The translations under genes and the position numbers were made by a program. The notes below the pieces were generated by a model, which worked only from the letters and a program-made list of their open reading frames with translations, was not told the DNA's origin and made no database searches. Positions 1-12,194 of a stretch of 64,000 nt of DNA are shown in pieces. The DNA comes from Cavenderia fasciculata (taxonomy: Eukaryota > Evosea > Eumycetozoa > Acytosteliales > Cavenderiaceae): the NCBI RefSeq assembly GCF_000203815.1, contig NW_004457723.1, positions 1,736,001-1,800,000 on the forward strand, given 5' to 3'. Position 1 is the stretch's first letter. Each line of letters opens with the position of its first letter.

Positions 1-295
1 AAATTTTAGTTTCCAAAATATAAAATAACAAAGTAAATATCAAACCATTATATATTTATGTACATGTAAAGAAAAGGGTATTTATTTAAATGTTAAAAAA
101 AAAGGTGAAAAGGTATTGTTAAAAGAGGTTTTAAGGACTCTTTTGGGGTTACATTAATAATATCCTTTCGGTGTGAATGTGTTCTGGAGTGATGGGTTGG
201 GTTGAGTCGGGTTGGTTGATTGGTTGATAAAGTCGGGGTGGGGGAAAAAGAAGGGGATGATTTAAACAAAGAGTAGTAAATGTTTACTAGTATGT

Positions 296-1391
296 TTAAG
301 CTTCGAGGGCAGTGAAGGCAACTTCCTCAAGACCGTAGACACTGTAACCAAAGCTAAAGGTTTGACCTGGGAAGAGGACCTTGTTGTAGCTGAGCTTGTA
401 GGTGTTTGGCTCAGAGGCAGCAGAGATACCCCATGGAGCACCCTTGAAGACGACGGATGGAGAGATGACGATGGGTGGATCAACGATGGTAGAGTTGGAT
501 GGGTTAGAGATGATGGCGTTCCATTGGGTGACGACCTTGTCTCCTCCTTCAACCCAGACGGTGGTTCTGGTTTGAGTGAACTTGAGTGGTGAAACCTTGG
601 CTGGATCTTGACAGGCACACTTGGGGGCAATGTAGTAGATGGAGGTTGGACGGTTGCAGTAGGTACCGAACCAAGCGTCACCTTCAGCCTTTACAACACC
701 ACCGATAGCAACTGGGGCTTCAATACCGAGACCATAGGCACGGGAGAAGATGTAGCTGGAGTCAATTGGGATGTTGGACATACAGATCTTGCAGTAGAGG
801 TCAGAGTTGTAGGTAGACCAGACGACAGTCTTGAATCTGGACCAGAGGATGGCAGAGGCACACATGGAACATGGCTCACCAGTGGTGTAGATAGAGTAGT
901 TGGTGTACATTGAGATACCGTGGATTTCAGTGCAGTTTTGGATGGCAACGATTTCACCATGAGCAATCATGTTTGGCTTACCAGTGTTGATACCAATGCA
1001 AGCGAGGGTGCCATTTGGGAAGTAGATAGAGGAAACAAACTTCTTGTTGTTGACACGAGCAATGTCAATAATGTGACGCATTCTGGATTCGTGAACAGCG
1101 AGTTCATCAGCTGGGAGATCTGCTGGAGTTAAGACCTTTGACTAAGAGAAAAGGAATTGATAGAAATTTCATATATTTTGATTAATAACTTGAACTATTG
1201 ATTTGTTTGATTATTTCTTTTCATGTCTTCTTGTTGATATTTACATCTGAACGAACTTCATAGTTGGCCTTGGTGGCAGAGGCACATTGACCATAGTCAA
1301 CAGTCTCGGGGTTGTATGGGTCCTTGCAAGCGAGAACACCAGCCAAAAGGACGGATAAAATTACAAATAATAATGATAATGAAAATCTCAT
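296..1391 (-). CDS. Secreted cytidine/adenosine-deaminase-fold protein with C-terminal CBM49-like domain
   Basis: Two exons: 1245-1391 and 296-1141, with intron 1142-1244 (GTAAAT donor, TTAG acceptor). The spliced protein is about 330 residues. It starts with a hydrophobic signal peptide (MRFSLSLLFVILSVLLAGVLA). The zinc deaminase signature is present: HGE at about residue 110 and PCSMC with cysteines at about 140 and 143, so hydrolytic deamination of a base or nucleoside is expected. About residues 240-325 resemble the dictyostelid CBM49 cellulose-binding fold (Trp-Gly-Gly start, Gln-Trp-Asn, Ile-Ser-Asn, late PGQTFSFGY). The product is probably secreted or cell-wall/sheath associated. The substrate cannot be told from sequence: cytidine, guanine or adenine derivatives are all possible. 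Domain assignments are by eye; the zinc motif is certain, the CBM49 call is less so. Confidence 0.8.
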
Positions 1392-4278
1392 TGTTGTTTA
1401 GTTTTTCTTAAAGATAATCTATAGATATATAGAAAAAGAATAATAAGTAGGCAAGGAAGAGAAAACAAACAAAAGATGATTGTTTTGAAAAGGAAAAAAA
1501 AAGAAAAAGGAGAAGTGTAAGTAAGCAAGATATTCATGTGGTAGGAAGGAAAGGACATCCTTTTGATTGGACGCACGCAGAGACACCTCTAGAGATTCAA
1601 GGGAGATTGAGAGAATGGTTGATCAAAGTCGTGGTGACGACCCGTCTGATTTTTTGCATCTCCATTCCCCTCTTTAGAGTGGTGACGTGACGGCATGTTG
1701 TCTTTGTCTTTTGTTTGTTTGTGGGCTTATACATACACTGATGGATTCTTTGAAAATTAATTTTGATCGGTAGGTTGGATATGAACGGGTAGGTTTGTGG
1801 GGATTGATAGATAGATGATACTTTGAGTTGAAACGTAGTCGACTTACAAAGTACAGATAATGGTAATACAGGTAGGTGGTACAATAGAGTAATAATGTGA
1901 TTTGAGGAACTGTTGCAAAGCTGTTTATAAAGGTATCTGGCAAGCAGGAGAACAGCGGAATGAGAAATAGAAAATAATTAAAAATATCACAATTAGTTGT
2001 TAAACACAGGGACAAAGAGAGAAGAGGGAGGGCGATACATCGTGTGGTGGGGGATACCAAGGTTTGTGAAATGGATTCATACTAACGGTGTAGAACCAAG
2101 TTTTAGGTATACATGTGGTTTATAAAGGTAGACTAGGGGCGTATAAGAGCAGGTAGCCCCCATTCATCAAGACATTTAATGCATCAAACCTGCCTTGGTC
2201 GAGAGCTAATCTTAGCAATGGTGATGGTGTGTGTTCTAGACTTAGGGCTTCTCCCCAGCTCAGTGGTTGGCAGCACCATTCTCAGAACGCGTGACATATC
2301 GACAGAGAAGGAGCTGATTGAGAGATTGCAATTGAAAGATTTTTCATTTTCCACAAGACCAATGCCCACCCCAACACCTCTGGGTACCATCCAACACATT
2401 AAAGAAGTTTAAAAAAAGTTTCGATCAAAAACAGATATTTTTTGTGTTTTGTCGTTTTCTGATCAGAAAAATTTCGAGTCTGCCAAAGTAACGGTGTTGT
2501 TGATTTTTGACCAGTATGATCTTTTGATCTGTTTAATCATTGGTTGGAGGCGGGGGGGATGATAACGCGCAATCACCCCATCAATTATGTCGTTTTCCTT
2601 TACTTTAAGAGCAGAGTTTCATGGTTTGTTTCCCCTTTTACGTAATTCGTCGATATTGGTTGTTTTTGTTGTTCTTCTTTAAACCTAGTTTTTAGTTGGT
2701 ATCAGACCTTGATCTCCTTTCTCTTTCAAGTCGACAGCTAAGCTGATGTTGTGTTGTTGATGATCGATAAACCCACATTTGTAAAAGAAAGGAATTTTGT
2801 TAATGTATTGTGCGCACATTCCTCTCAGTATCTCCGAATTTTCGAAAATCGATCTCGAATCGAGGTTTGCATATGACGATCGACTTGTGTGCATGGGTGA
2901 CGTTAGGTATGATCAAAGGTCGTCTATTAAACGTCTATAACCGCAGCGCATAATCATTTGGCGATTTCAACCTTTAAACTTGAGATCTTGTTTGTCGATC
3001 GATTGATTGGTCTCTGAGACCACTGCAAGAGAGTGCAAAGATGTAGCCCCAATAATTTGGTTCATGGAAGAGTATTAAAAAAACTATTATATCATAAATA
3101 GATCACAAGCAATCCCTAAAGAACAAAGAGAGCAAGCAAGGTGACACCTTTCATTGACCATGTTTGTACAAGTAGTTAAACTAGTTGGCGATCTCCCTTC
3201 TTCTTCTTCTTTCTTAGATATATCTGTGTGAAGAACCATTCGATATTCTGTAGACAACCGCCGTTCCATTTAGAAAATGGTGGGTTAAACCCTCCGCAGC
3301 ACCGCATCATCATCGTGAGCATCAAATCGAACATTCTCTTTAATAACAAAGAGGATAAAGAAGATAAATGTTTTAAATTGAATAGACAAGATATTCTGTA
3401 TATTCTGACAACATGATTATCCTACCTCATATCTGAAAGAGTGACTATGAATTCATCATCTTTGCAAACGCTTGTCGAACAATTTTTTTCGAACTTGTTT
3501 GTGTGTGCAGCCCATTGATGATGTCATTGAACGATTTCGTATGTATAATAATAATGTGAACAATCGAAGAGTAAAAGAAGTAGATAGAAAAATGTGTATA
3601 CAAGTACTTGAACAAACAATAACATAAAACATATAACATAAAACAATAATATATATTTGTATTGCACACCAGATAATGACGAAAACTTTTTATTCGCAAG
3701 TTCGTGAGAGGTTTTCGAGGTCACCCTGAATCGATTGCCCACCCCAATGTTGCACTTTAATATCTTTTATTTTTTTTCTCTCTTTTTTTGAGAAGAAGCT
3801 TAAAGCTAAGGTTTGTCCACGACATCATCCGTCCGTCTAAAGGTCATTGTCACACACAATCGTATAGATATTCCCTCAAGACTAGTCAATCATTCAATTA
3901 TTATTATTATTATTCTATTATTTGATTGACCCCAACCCAGCTACACTATAGAGATTACATAAATAAACGTACAGTATATTTATAATTAAACAAATACAGT
4001 CATCTGTTACATCCACCTTTCTTCTCTCTCTCTCTACTCTTTCTCTCTTCGTCTTTATTGTTATTAATAATAATAAGAACAAACAACACCAAAGTAACAG
4101 TATTATAGTACCCCCCCCCCCCCCCCCCATAAAAGATGGAATTCAGACAACCCCTTCCTCCCACTTCCCTTTCTCTTTCAGTCATCACACACATCATAAT
4201 GTGATTGACTCAATTTATTAATAGTTTAGAATAGAGATAGATAGATAGAAAGAGATAAAACTATTATAATTTGTACAA
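1392..4278. other. Gene-poor 2.9-kb stretch; no gene recognised
   Basis: This AT-rich interval separates the deaminase gene from the sugar transporter gene and probably holds both promoters. The open frames here are short, of biased composition and without recognisable domains. One frame on the + strand (2179-2412, 77 codons) has a more coding-like GC content and a hydrophobic N-terminus, but nothing else supports it. I see no tRNA, snRNA promoter element or transposon end. Confidence 0.5.
4111..4128. repeat. 18-nt poly-C homopolymer
   Basis: An uninterrupted run of 18 C residues lies about 150 bp upstream of the sugar-transporter start codon, in otherwise AT-rich DNA. A similar interrupted C run is at 49175-49192. 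Confidence 0.95.
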
Positions 4279-6261
4279 ATGTCTAGACAAAAGAGGAATA
4301 ATAATAATAGGAATAATAATAATAATAATCGTCGACATTTAAACATTAATAATATTGAAGATGATGAAACAGATTATTCTGATACAGCTTATTTATCTAC
4401 ACCAGGATTCTCTATAGGTAGTAATATATTAGATAGTCCAGATCTCAACGACATTGTTTCTATAGGAGGAACACATTCACCACTATTATTATCAATGGGT
4501 CTCAAAGGCAATACCAACCATAACGGGGCTTCATTTGAAGTAGACCCACAAGATGACGGCAAGATTATCTTTTTAGGGGAAACTCATACAGCTGAAGGAT
4601 ACGGCAACTACAAACCTACCACTAATCTTGGTTATATCTTTTGGTTGTTTTGGGTATGCTTTGCTTTAGCAGGTGTACAATTTATTTGTATGTATCAAAT
4701 AGGACAAACAAACAATCATGATTTATATTTATATTTATACTTATTATATTTATATTTATTATTATTATTAGATTCAATTCAATTTGCATTGGGAACACCA
4801 TTATTTAATCAAAAGTTTAAAATGACACCTTCGACCATTACCATTATTCAATCTACTGTTGGACCAATTGCAGGTTTTCTCATTCAACCAATTGTTGGTG
4901 TCTATTCTGATAATTCAACCAGTCGATTTGGTCGTCGTAGACCATACATCTTTGCAGGTGCTCTTGCATCGGTCGTTGGTATGTTGGCTATTGCCTTTTC
5001 GCCAGATATTGGTAAGGCGTTGGGTGACAACATCAGTGGGTTGACACCACACGACTATAGAGCCGGTATTGCATTTGCAGTGATTGGCTTTTTGATTATG
5101 AACGTTGCCATCAACATGATGCAAGGTCCATGTAGATCACTCATCTCTGATTTACTTGAACCCGAGAAACAACACATTGGCAATTCAATGGTCATGGGTG
5201 TCATGGGTTTCTCTAGTATCATTGCCAATATCATTGGTGCTCAACTATCAACCTATCCCAACTCTTATAGAAATCTTTTCCTCATTGGTACTGGTTTCAC
5301 TGCCGCTTCTGTCATTCCAACTTTACTTGTTGCTAAAGAAAGACCTCAATCTCCATCAAGTATGTAAAAAAGAAAGAAAGAGAGAGACAGAGAGAGATAG
5401 TAGAGTTGAGTATATTATACACAACCATACATATATTAACCGCACTGTACATTTATTTAATTAATTTAATTTTAGGTGTTGAAAAGATTAAATCACCAAT
5501 TCAAGTATTTGCAAAGATTGGAAAGGCATTTGTTTCAATGACTAAACCAATGATTATTATCTTTTTTGTATTCTTTGTATCATGGTTTGGTTTCAGTCCA
5601 TACATGGTTTCCGTATGTATCAATCACTCAACAGTCAAGTCATCACCAAATAATATTAATATTAATTGTATTTTTTGTATTTATTTTTTAAAAGAATACA
5701 AATTTCTTTGGATCAAATGTTGCATCTGGAGATGATTATAATCAAGGATTGAAACTTGGATTTTACGCAACAGCAGCATTTTCTGCAACCCAATTCTTGT
5801 TTTCCTTCTTTTTACCACCATTGATCAAGCTTCTTGGTGTCAAGTTGATCTATTCTTTGACACAGGCAGTTGCAGGTGTTGCTTTGGTATTGTATGCCAA
5901 ATTTGATTATCCAAGTATTCCAGTTGCCATTGTTCTCACGTCGGTGGTTGGTGTCAACTTTGCAACCTTTAACTCTATCCCCTACACACTCATGCTCGAG
6001 CATACACCAAAGAACGATGCCGGTCTCTATATGGGTGTACTCAACTGCGCAGCTGTCATTTCACAAACCATTTCCATCTATACTAGTGGTCTTGTTGAAG
6101 AGTGGAAGCACCAAAACTCTGCTTGGGCCATTGCCTATGGTGGTCTATTCTCACTTGCTGGTGTATTTTTAGTTTGGATTCTTCCAGTCGATCACAAAAA
6201 ACAAGATGAATTGGATATTCAAAGTGAAAACAAACCATTGTTACGAGATGATCAAATTTAA
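4279..6261 (+). CDS. SLC45/sucrose-transporter-like MFS sugar transporter
   Basis: Four exons: 4279-4687, 4772-5359, 5476-5612 and 5695-6261. Together they give 566 residues and close exactly in frame. The first intron (84 bp) is a multiple of three and has no stop, so it can be misread as coding; removing it restores a normal membrane segment followed by FALGTPLF. After a long Asn-rich cytoplasmic N-terminus there are about 12 hydrophobic segments. The RFGRRRP motif at about residues 189-195, between segments 2 and 3, is characteristic of the GPH/SLC45 family of proton-coupled sugar transporters. The protein is expected in the plasma or vacuolar membrane. The exact sugar is unknown. Confidence 0.85.
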
Positions 6262-6688
6262 AGAAAAGAAAGACATCTAATTATTATTTATTTACAAACA
6301 ACACAACAAACATCCCTCCTCCTCCCATCCTCTCTTTTATGGATTCCTCATATCCGTTCCCTTTTTTTCCAAGCTCAAAAAAGTATTAACAAACCAAATT
6401 ACACATATAAAAAACAATTTTAATGTTTATTACCCATATATATTATACATACATAAATACATTTCAAAGAGATATATATATTACAATTGGATTGACTGAT
6501 TCAAGTAATGTTGAATAAACGATCAGATTTACGTACTTTAAAAAACGAACGTCAAATTTATTTTTGATTTTTTTTCTTTTTTCTTTTTTGATGGGGATGA
6601 TCATTGATTGTGTCATTGCGTGAAATAGAGAGAGAGAGACAGAGAGTAGAGTAGTAGCGAAAAGAAAGAGATATATAGAGGAGAGAGG

Positions 6689-8592
6689 ATGAATAGATTA
6701 GTACGTAGTGGATTGGTGTCGGCTAGTCGCGGTCCTACTTTGCAGACTATGGTTAGCAAGAGTTCAGTATGGTATCCTTCCATGTCACACACTAGCAATG
6801 TCATTGTCAGCACTATTGACAATAACAACAATAATAATAGTAACAATAGTAATAGTAATATGTTATATAGACAGTTATATAGTGGTGGATCAGTACAGGT
6901 ACGTTACAACTTTTGGAATGATTTGGTGATCAATTTCAAGCAGATTGTTGACGAGAACCCAGAATACAAAAAGTCGATAGAAGACTTTAGAAAGACATTC
7001 CTTTGGTGGCGAAAGCCACAACCTACCGAAGAGGAATTGAAAAAGCAACAAGAAGACGAAGAAGCTGCAGCTCAAGCAGCTCAAGCAGCTCAACATGAAC
7101 AACATCAAGCACAGCAACAACAACAACAAGAATCACCAGAAGGTGCTACAGAGGGAGACCAAAAGGAAAAGGTATATGGGAGCAAGGAAGAAGAGTTGCG
7201 TGACAAGTATAAAGAGTATTACAAGGATTATGACAAACGAAAAGACGAGGCTGATCGAATCAACAAGTTTAGAGGTGGTAATATGAATGCAGAACAGACT
7301 GCTCAATTGGTCAACGCATACAAAGAGACGATGGGAACACGTCCACCATACCCTCCTCGCAGTCGTAGAGATTATCGTGGATGTCAAGATCTCAGAGAAT
7401 TGGCAGTCAGCCATGAAATGCTCCCATTACCATCACGTGTACCCTTTACACTCGAAACGTATCAACTCGATCCCGGTTACATCGCTGATCGCGAAGCTGA
7501 TAGTTTCCCAGAGACCATTCAAATGCTCAAAGAATTGGAACAGAAATTATTGGCAGAAGGTGTCGAGTTGCCAGAGATTGATTGGGATTCAATTGACTCT
7601 TATGAACAATTGGAATTGCTACCATCAGAGTTGGCAGATACTTTTGACAAACCAATCGATTACGAACCCAACAATGTACCAGCCCTCTATGTAAGATCGG
7701 CCGCCAGATTTTATGATAGTCTTTGGGAACGTCAACTAGACTTTATCCACCGTATCTTTGAAAAGATTCCAGCCTTTGGTGGAAACTATATCTATTTCAT
7801 AATGGGTCGTATCTCTGGTACCATCGCAGGTTTTGTTGGTGGTTATACTAGTTCTCCTGCTCTCACAAAATTCTATTTTGATTATCGTGATTTAATCATG
7901 CCTGGTTTTGAATTTAATAAATTCCTTCCTGTATGTATAAATGAAAGAAAGAAAGAAAAAGATATAAACGAATAATAATACTAATTATTAATTATATTAT
8001 ATCATTTAGATTGCAAAATCAAAATTTATTCCAGAGTTTTTGGAATTATATTTTGCAAATGATGTTGATGGATTAGAAGATTTTTGTGGTGAAACACTTC
8101 ATAAAATGTTATCAGGTATCATTGCAGCAAATGAAGCTGGTCATAAAGTATTTGATGGTAAAATTGTTAAAATTGATACTTTAGATGTAAGGAAAAGGAA
8201 AAAAGAAAAATAGAAAAAAAAAGATATATATTAACAATATTTATTTATTTATTTAATTATAGTTTATGGGTATTAATGAAAGCGAAAATAGAGAGGAAAC
8301 ATATTTTTCATTTTTGGTAGTTGTTCATCATACCTATTGTATAAGAGATTATCAATTTGAAATTGTTGAAGGTGGAGATCACGAAATTATTAAAACTCAA
8401 ATGATCGTACATATGTCGGTTGATACCGATTTGAATGAATTTGGTTGGTGTGTATCCAAGTTGGATGTTCATGTAAGTACTTACAATTTAAAATATTAAA
8501 CAAACAAAAGTAATCGTGTATATATTAATCCAATTTATTTAAAAATATTTTTATTTGTAAATATGTAGCCATCAGAATCTATTTATCTTTAA
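6689..8592 (+). CDS. TIM44: Mitochondrial import inner membrane translocase subunit TIM44
   Basis: Four exons: 6689-7930, 8010-8186, 8263-8472 and 8569-8592, all phase 0, giving 550 residues. The N-terminus is basic and hydroxylated without acids (MNRLVRSGLVSASRG), like a mitochondrial presequence. Residues about 70-200 are charged with a Gln-rich tract, as in the Hsp70-interacting part of TIM44. From about residue 350 the sequence follows the Tim44 C-terminal domain: an amphipathic segment, then FEFNKFLP, IPEFLELYF and a final beta-rich part. TIM44 tethers mtHsp70 to the TIM23 channel at the matrix face to drive import. Residues about 220-330 have no clear counterpart that I know in fungal or animal TIM44. 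Confidence 0.8.
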
Positions 8593-8837
8593 AAATAATA
8601 AATCAAAAATAATAATACTAAAAAAAAATACATTTATTTATTTATTTATTTATTTGTTTGTTTGTTTTTGTATTAATCACAGAGAGAGACAAGTATTCAT
8701 CTAAATTTCATTGGAAATTGCGTTGGGTATCAAGCAATTTAATTTAAGCAATTGTGGTGTCTTTTGGTTTTTTTTTTGATTTAAGATGTTCCCTTTTCAA
8801 ATCTTTGATACATTTAGCTTTGATATATGTATATCTA

Positions 8838-11270
8838 ATGGATACTACTACAGCAACAACTTCTACACCAATATATGAAGATAATACAAAGAATAATAAT
8901 GAATCAATAACAGCATCAACATCAGAGTCTTCTTCATCTACTGCTGTCCCTGCAGCAGCAACACCAACATCTCCACCTCCACCACCACTACCACCAAGAC
9001 AAGATGACTTTCTTTTATCAGATTATACACATGTTGACCCATGGAGAGTCCCTCAAGACCCTAAAACACATTTTAAAGCTGTCTTTATACCTTACAAACA
9101 AGAAGTAGATGTATTTCAAATTTATCTACCAAGAGATACTTCTGATTCTGATGCAGAGTATGTTACTACTTACTTATTACTATTACTACTCATATTTATA
9201 TTAACAAACATTCTCTATTCTTTTTCTTTTCTCTCTTCCCTTTAGAGTCAAGAAAATGATGAAAGCAACGGCCATTTCAAAGAGATATCTAGCAAAGAAA
9301 GATGAATCTTGTTTGGTGATACAAGACTTTACTGTGAAACCATCGGACCCAGTAGCTGTACATAATCACAGAGCAAATGTTATTCTTTGTTCTAAAAAGG
9401 AACTCTATGGAAATGTTGTTCTTACATATCGTATACTTGATTCCGATAGAGTTTGGGCTGTTTGTCAAGACATGACAATGGAGATGTACGAAAAACTTGT
9501 TAAATATGTTGGTACTCCTCTATTTGATTTCAAAAACAATTACAAGAAACTTGTCAATTATGTTGAAGCTATTTGTGTACCAACAGATTTTAAATATCCA
9601 AGTGAAGATGAAGTATGTAAATCAATCATGATTGAACAAACAAAAAAAACCAAGACTAATCTCTTTCTCTTTCTCTCTTTCTTTTCCTTTTCTTTTCTAA
9701 GACATGGGTATCAGATAAATTACCACATTCAATATTAAATGAATATTATGCAACTATTGGTAGAGGAACATTCCAACCTGTCAAACATGAATATGCAAAT
9801 GGTGGACCATTTGCTTGTTTTTATAGTGTTGTCGATGGTGATAGTAAAAAGACATTTGCATCAAAACCATTCAAACAATTAAAGGCTGCTCAGAGTAACC
9901 TTGCACTCAAACTATTACACTATTATCTTGGTATGCAAAACCTAAAGTTGCATGGTATCCCCTTTACAGATACCGATACTAGTTATGAAGAATTTGTAGA
10001 GTACCAAGAACAATTCACAAAAGAACAAGAGGAAAAAGCATTGGCCAAAGCAAACAAAATGGAAGTAGATCAAGTTGTCATTTCTAAAACATCAGATCCA
10101 AAAATGCAAATTGAATCTCAACTAAATGCTCAACATCAACTACATCAACAACAACAAAATTTGGATAATAGTACATCTACCTCTACTACTTCTACTACTG
10201 AATCATCAGAAACCAAATATATAATGGTATTTGATAAATTTAAAATACCAGAGGATAGTGTTATTATGACTCTTGGTGAAGATAGAGTGACAAAGTTTAT
10301 TATTAAACAGGGAAAGGGAGAATATCCAACATTTGGTACAAAGATTATTGCAAAGTATCAAACCTTTTTGGCAGATGGTACACCAATCGATGACAAGATT
10401 AGACAAGAGACGTTTGATATTGGAATGACATCGTGTATTAGAGGAATGGAGTTTGCAATGTTTAATATGAAACAAGGTGAAAAGGGGTTACTCAAAGTCG
10501 AACCAGAGTATGGGTATGGTAAGCTAGGTGCCATGCCATTGGTCCCACCCAATTCAACACTCGTCATTTACATTGAAATTCTCAACATCCAACACAAGAC
10601 AACACCGGCACAACAAGAGATTGATAGTTTAACACCACAAGAAAAGTTAGTGGCAGTTGAAAAGTGTAGAGCCGAAGGTAAACATTCATTCGAGAGAAAG
10701 TGTTATGGAAAGTGTATCAAGATCTACAAGAATGCACTCAAATATTTGGATCCTACCAACCTTGGTACAGTTACTCAAGAGGAATGGACAAAGGTGTTGA
10801 CCTATGGAACATCAATGTGTGTCAACTTGGCAATGTCCTATGCCTCTATGGGTATTTGGGAGAGATGTAGAGCTTATTGTACTATGGGTATCACCAACTT
10901 TGAAGATGAGGTATCCAAACCTTATTATTGGCGTGCTAAAGCAAACATCCATCTCGAACAATATGTCTATGCCTTTGAAGACATTGAAACTGCTATTGGA
11001 CTACTAGAAGAAACCGATATTGAAACCAAAGAACGTTTCAACAAGTATCGTGATTACATCAAAAAACATCTGGATCAAGAAAACACAAAAGAAAGAAAGA
11101 CCTTTGAAAAAGTATTTAATACCTTGGCAGATGAACCAGATTTCATCCCAAAACCAACATTTAATAGTCTCTATGATGACGACAATGAACTAGAGGAACA
11201 AGATGATGATAATATTGAAATGGATATGGATACTTTAAATTCAATCATTCAAAATAATAATGATGAATAA
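8838..11270 (+). CDS. dsRNA-binding-like, FKBP and TPR domain fusion protein
   Basis: Three exons: 8838-9157, 9246-9612 and 9702-11270; 751 residues, in frame. I chose the ATG at 8838 because the upstream in-frame extension is hydrophobic and promoter-like. Order of parts: Ser/Thr/Pro-rich N-terminus; an unrecognised globular part (about 55-230); a dsRBD-like segment (about 238-305) with LNEYYA, GGPFACFY and the Lys-rich KQLKAAQSNLALKLL helix; an FKBP domain (about 428-526); TPR-type helices (about 540-690); an acidic tail. In the FKBP domain the usual active-site Trp is replaced by Met and the FD pair by ID, so isomerase activity may be weak. FKBP-TPR proteins usually bind Hsp90; the dsRBD assignment is by eye. 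Confidence 0.7.
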
Positions 11271-11594
11271 ATAAATGAATCATGATTTGTAAATTTACCC
11301 AATCTTAGGATTTAAAATATTAAGATAGGAAAGTTAAAAGGTTTGATTTAAATCAAATTTTTACGTCTCTCTCAAAAAAAAACAAAATTAATTAATAATC
11401 CAGACTTTGTATCATTTTTTTAAGGCTCACTTCCCCTTTATATACATACTCTGTGTGTTATTGTTGAACGATAAGTTAACAGAAACAAAAGTATGTATAT
11501 TATGTATTTAGAGATAAACAAATACATATTTAAATTTATTAATTTTTAAAAATATCTTTTTTTTTTTGTTTTTCTATCTTTCACAAAGATCATC

Positions 11595-12145
11595 ATGGTC
11601 ACACATTCAAAATCACAACCTCCTAAATCAGTACCTTTAGTTTACCCAGACAACTATGATTTAGTTGATAACGAATTAATTAAAACAAATAGACCAAGAA
11701 CAAAACTATTGATTAATCATGCTGCATTGGAGCTGATCAAGAGTCATTGTGGTAATCAGAATGTCACTGTCTTGTCGGTGAATGGTCTTCTTCGTGCTGG
11801 CAAGTCATATCTCATCAGTAGAATGTTAGGATCAAGTAATGCCTTTTCCATTGGGTGTTCTACCGAGTCGGTTACACATGGTATTTGGATTGCAACAACC
11901 TTTCCAGAACATAAAGGTAAACGTGTCATTCTGATGGACTGTGAAGGTCTTGGATCAGTTCAATCTGGTGCCAGTGCCAATCATGACATGTCTATCTTTT
12001 TACTATCTTGTCTATTGTCAAGTACTTTTGTATATAATACTTTTAATGTTCCAACTGCTCATGATTTAGAACAACTTGGGTAAGTCTATATCTCTCTCTC
12101 TTATATAAAAATATTACTTATTATTATTTTATTAACTTGCTTTCT

Positions 12146-12194
<49 letters not shown>

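Noticed and set aside
1388-2060. Three overlapping minus-strand open frames upstream of the deaminase gene
   Set aside because: Composition is that of AT/TC-rich promoter DNA, with no domains and no consistent splice sites.
3445-3742. Two minus-strand frames rich in Tyr, Phe, Ile and Leu
   Set aside because: They overlap in different frames and look like translated AT-rich intergenic DNA.
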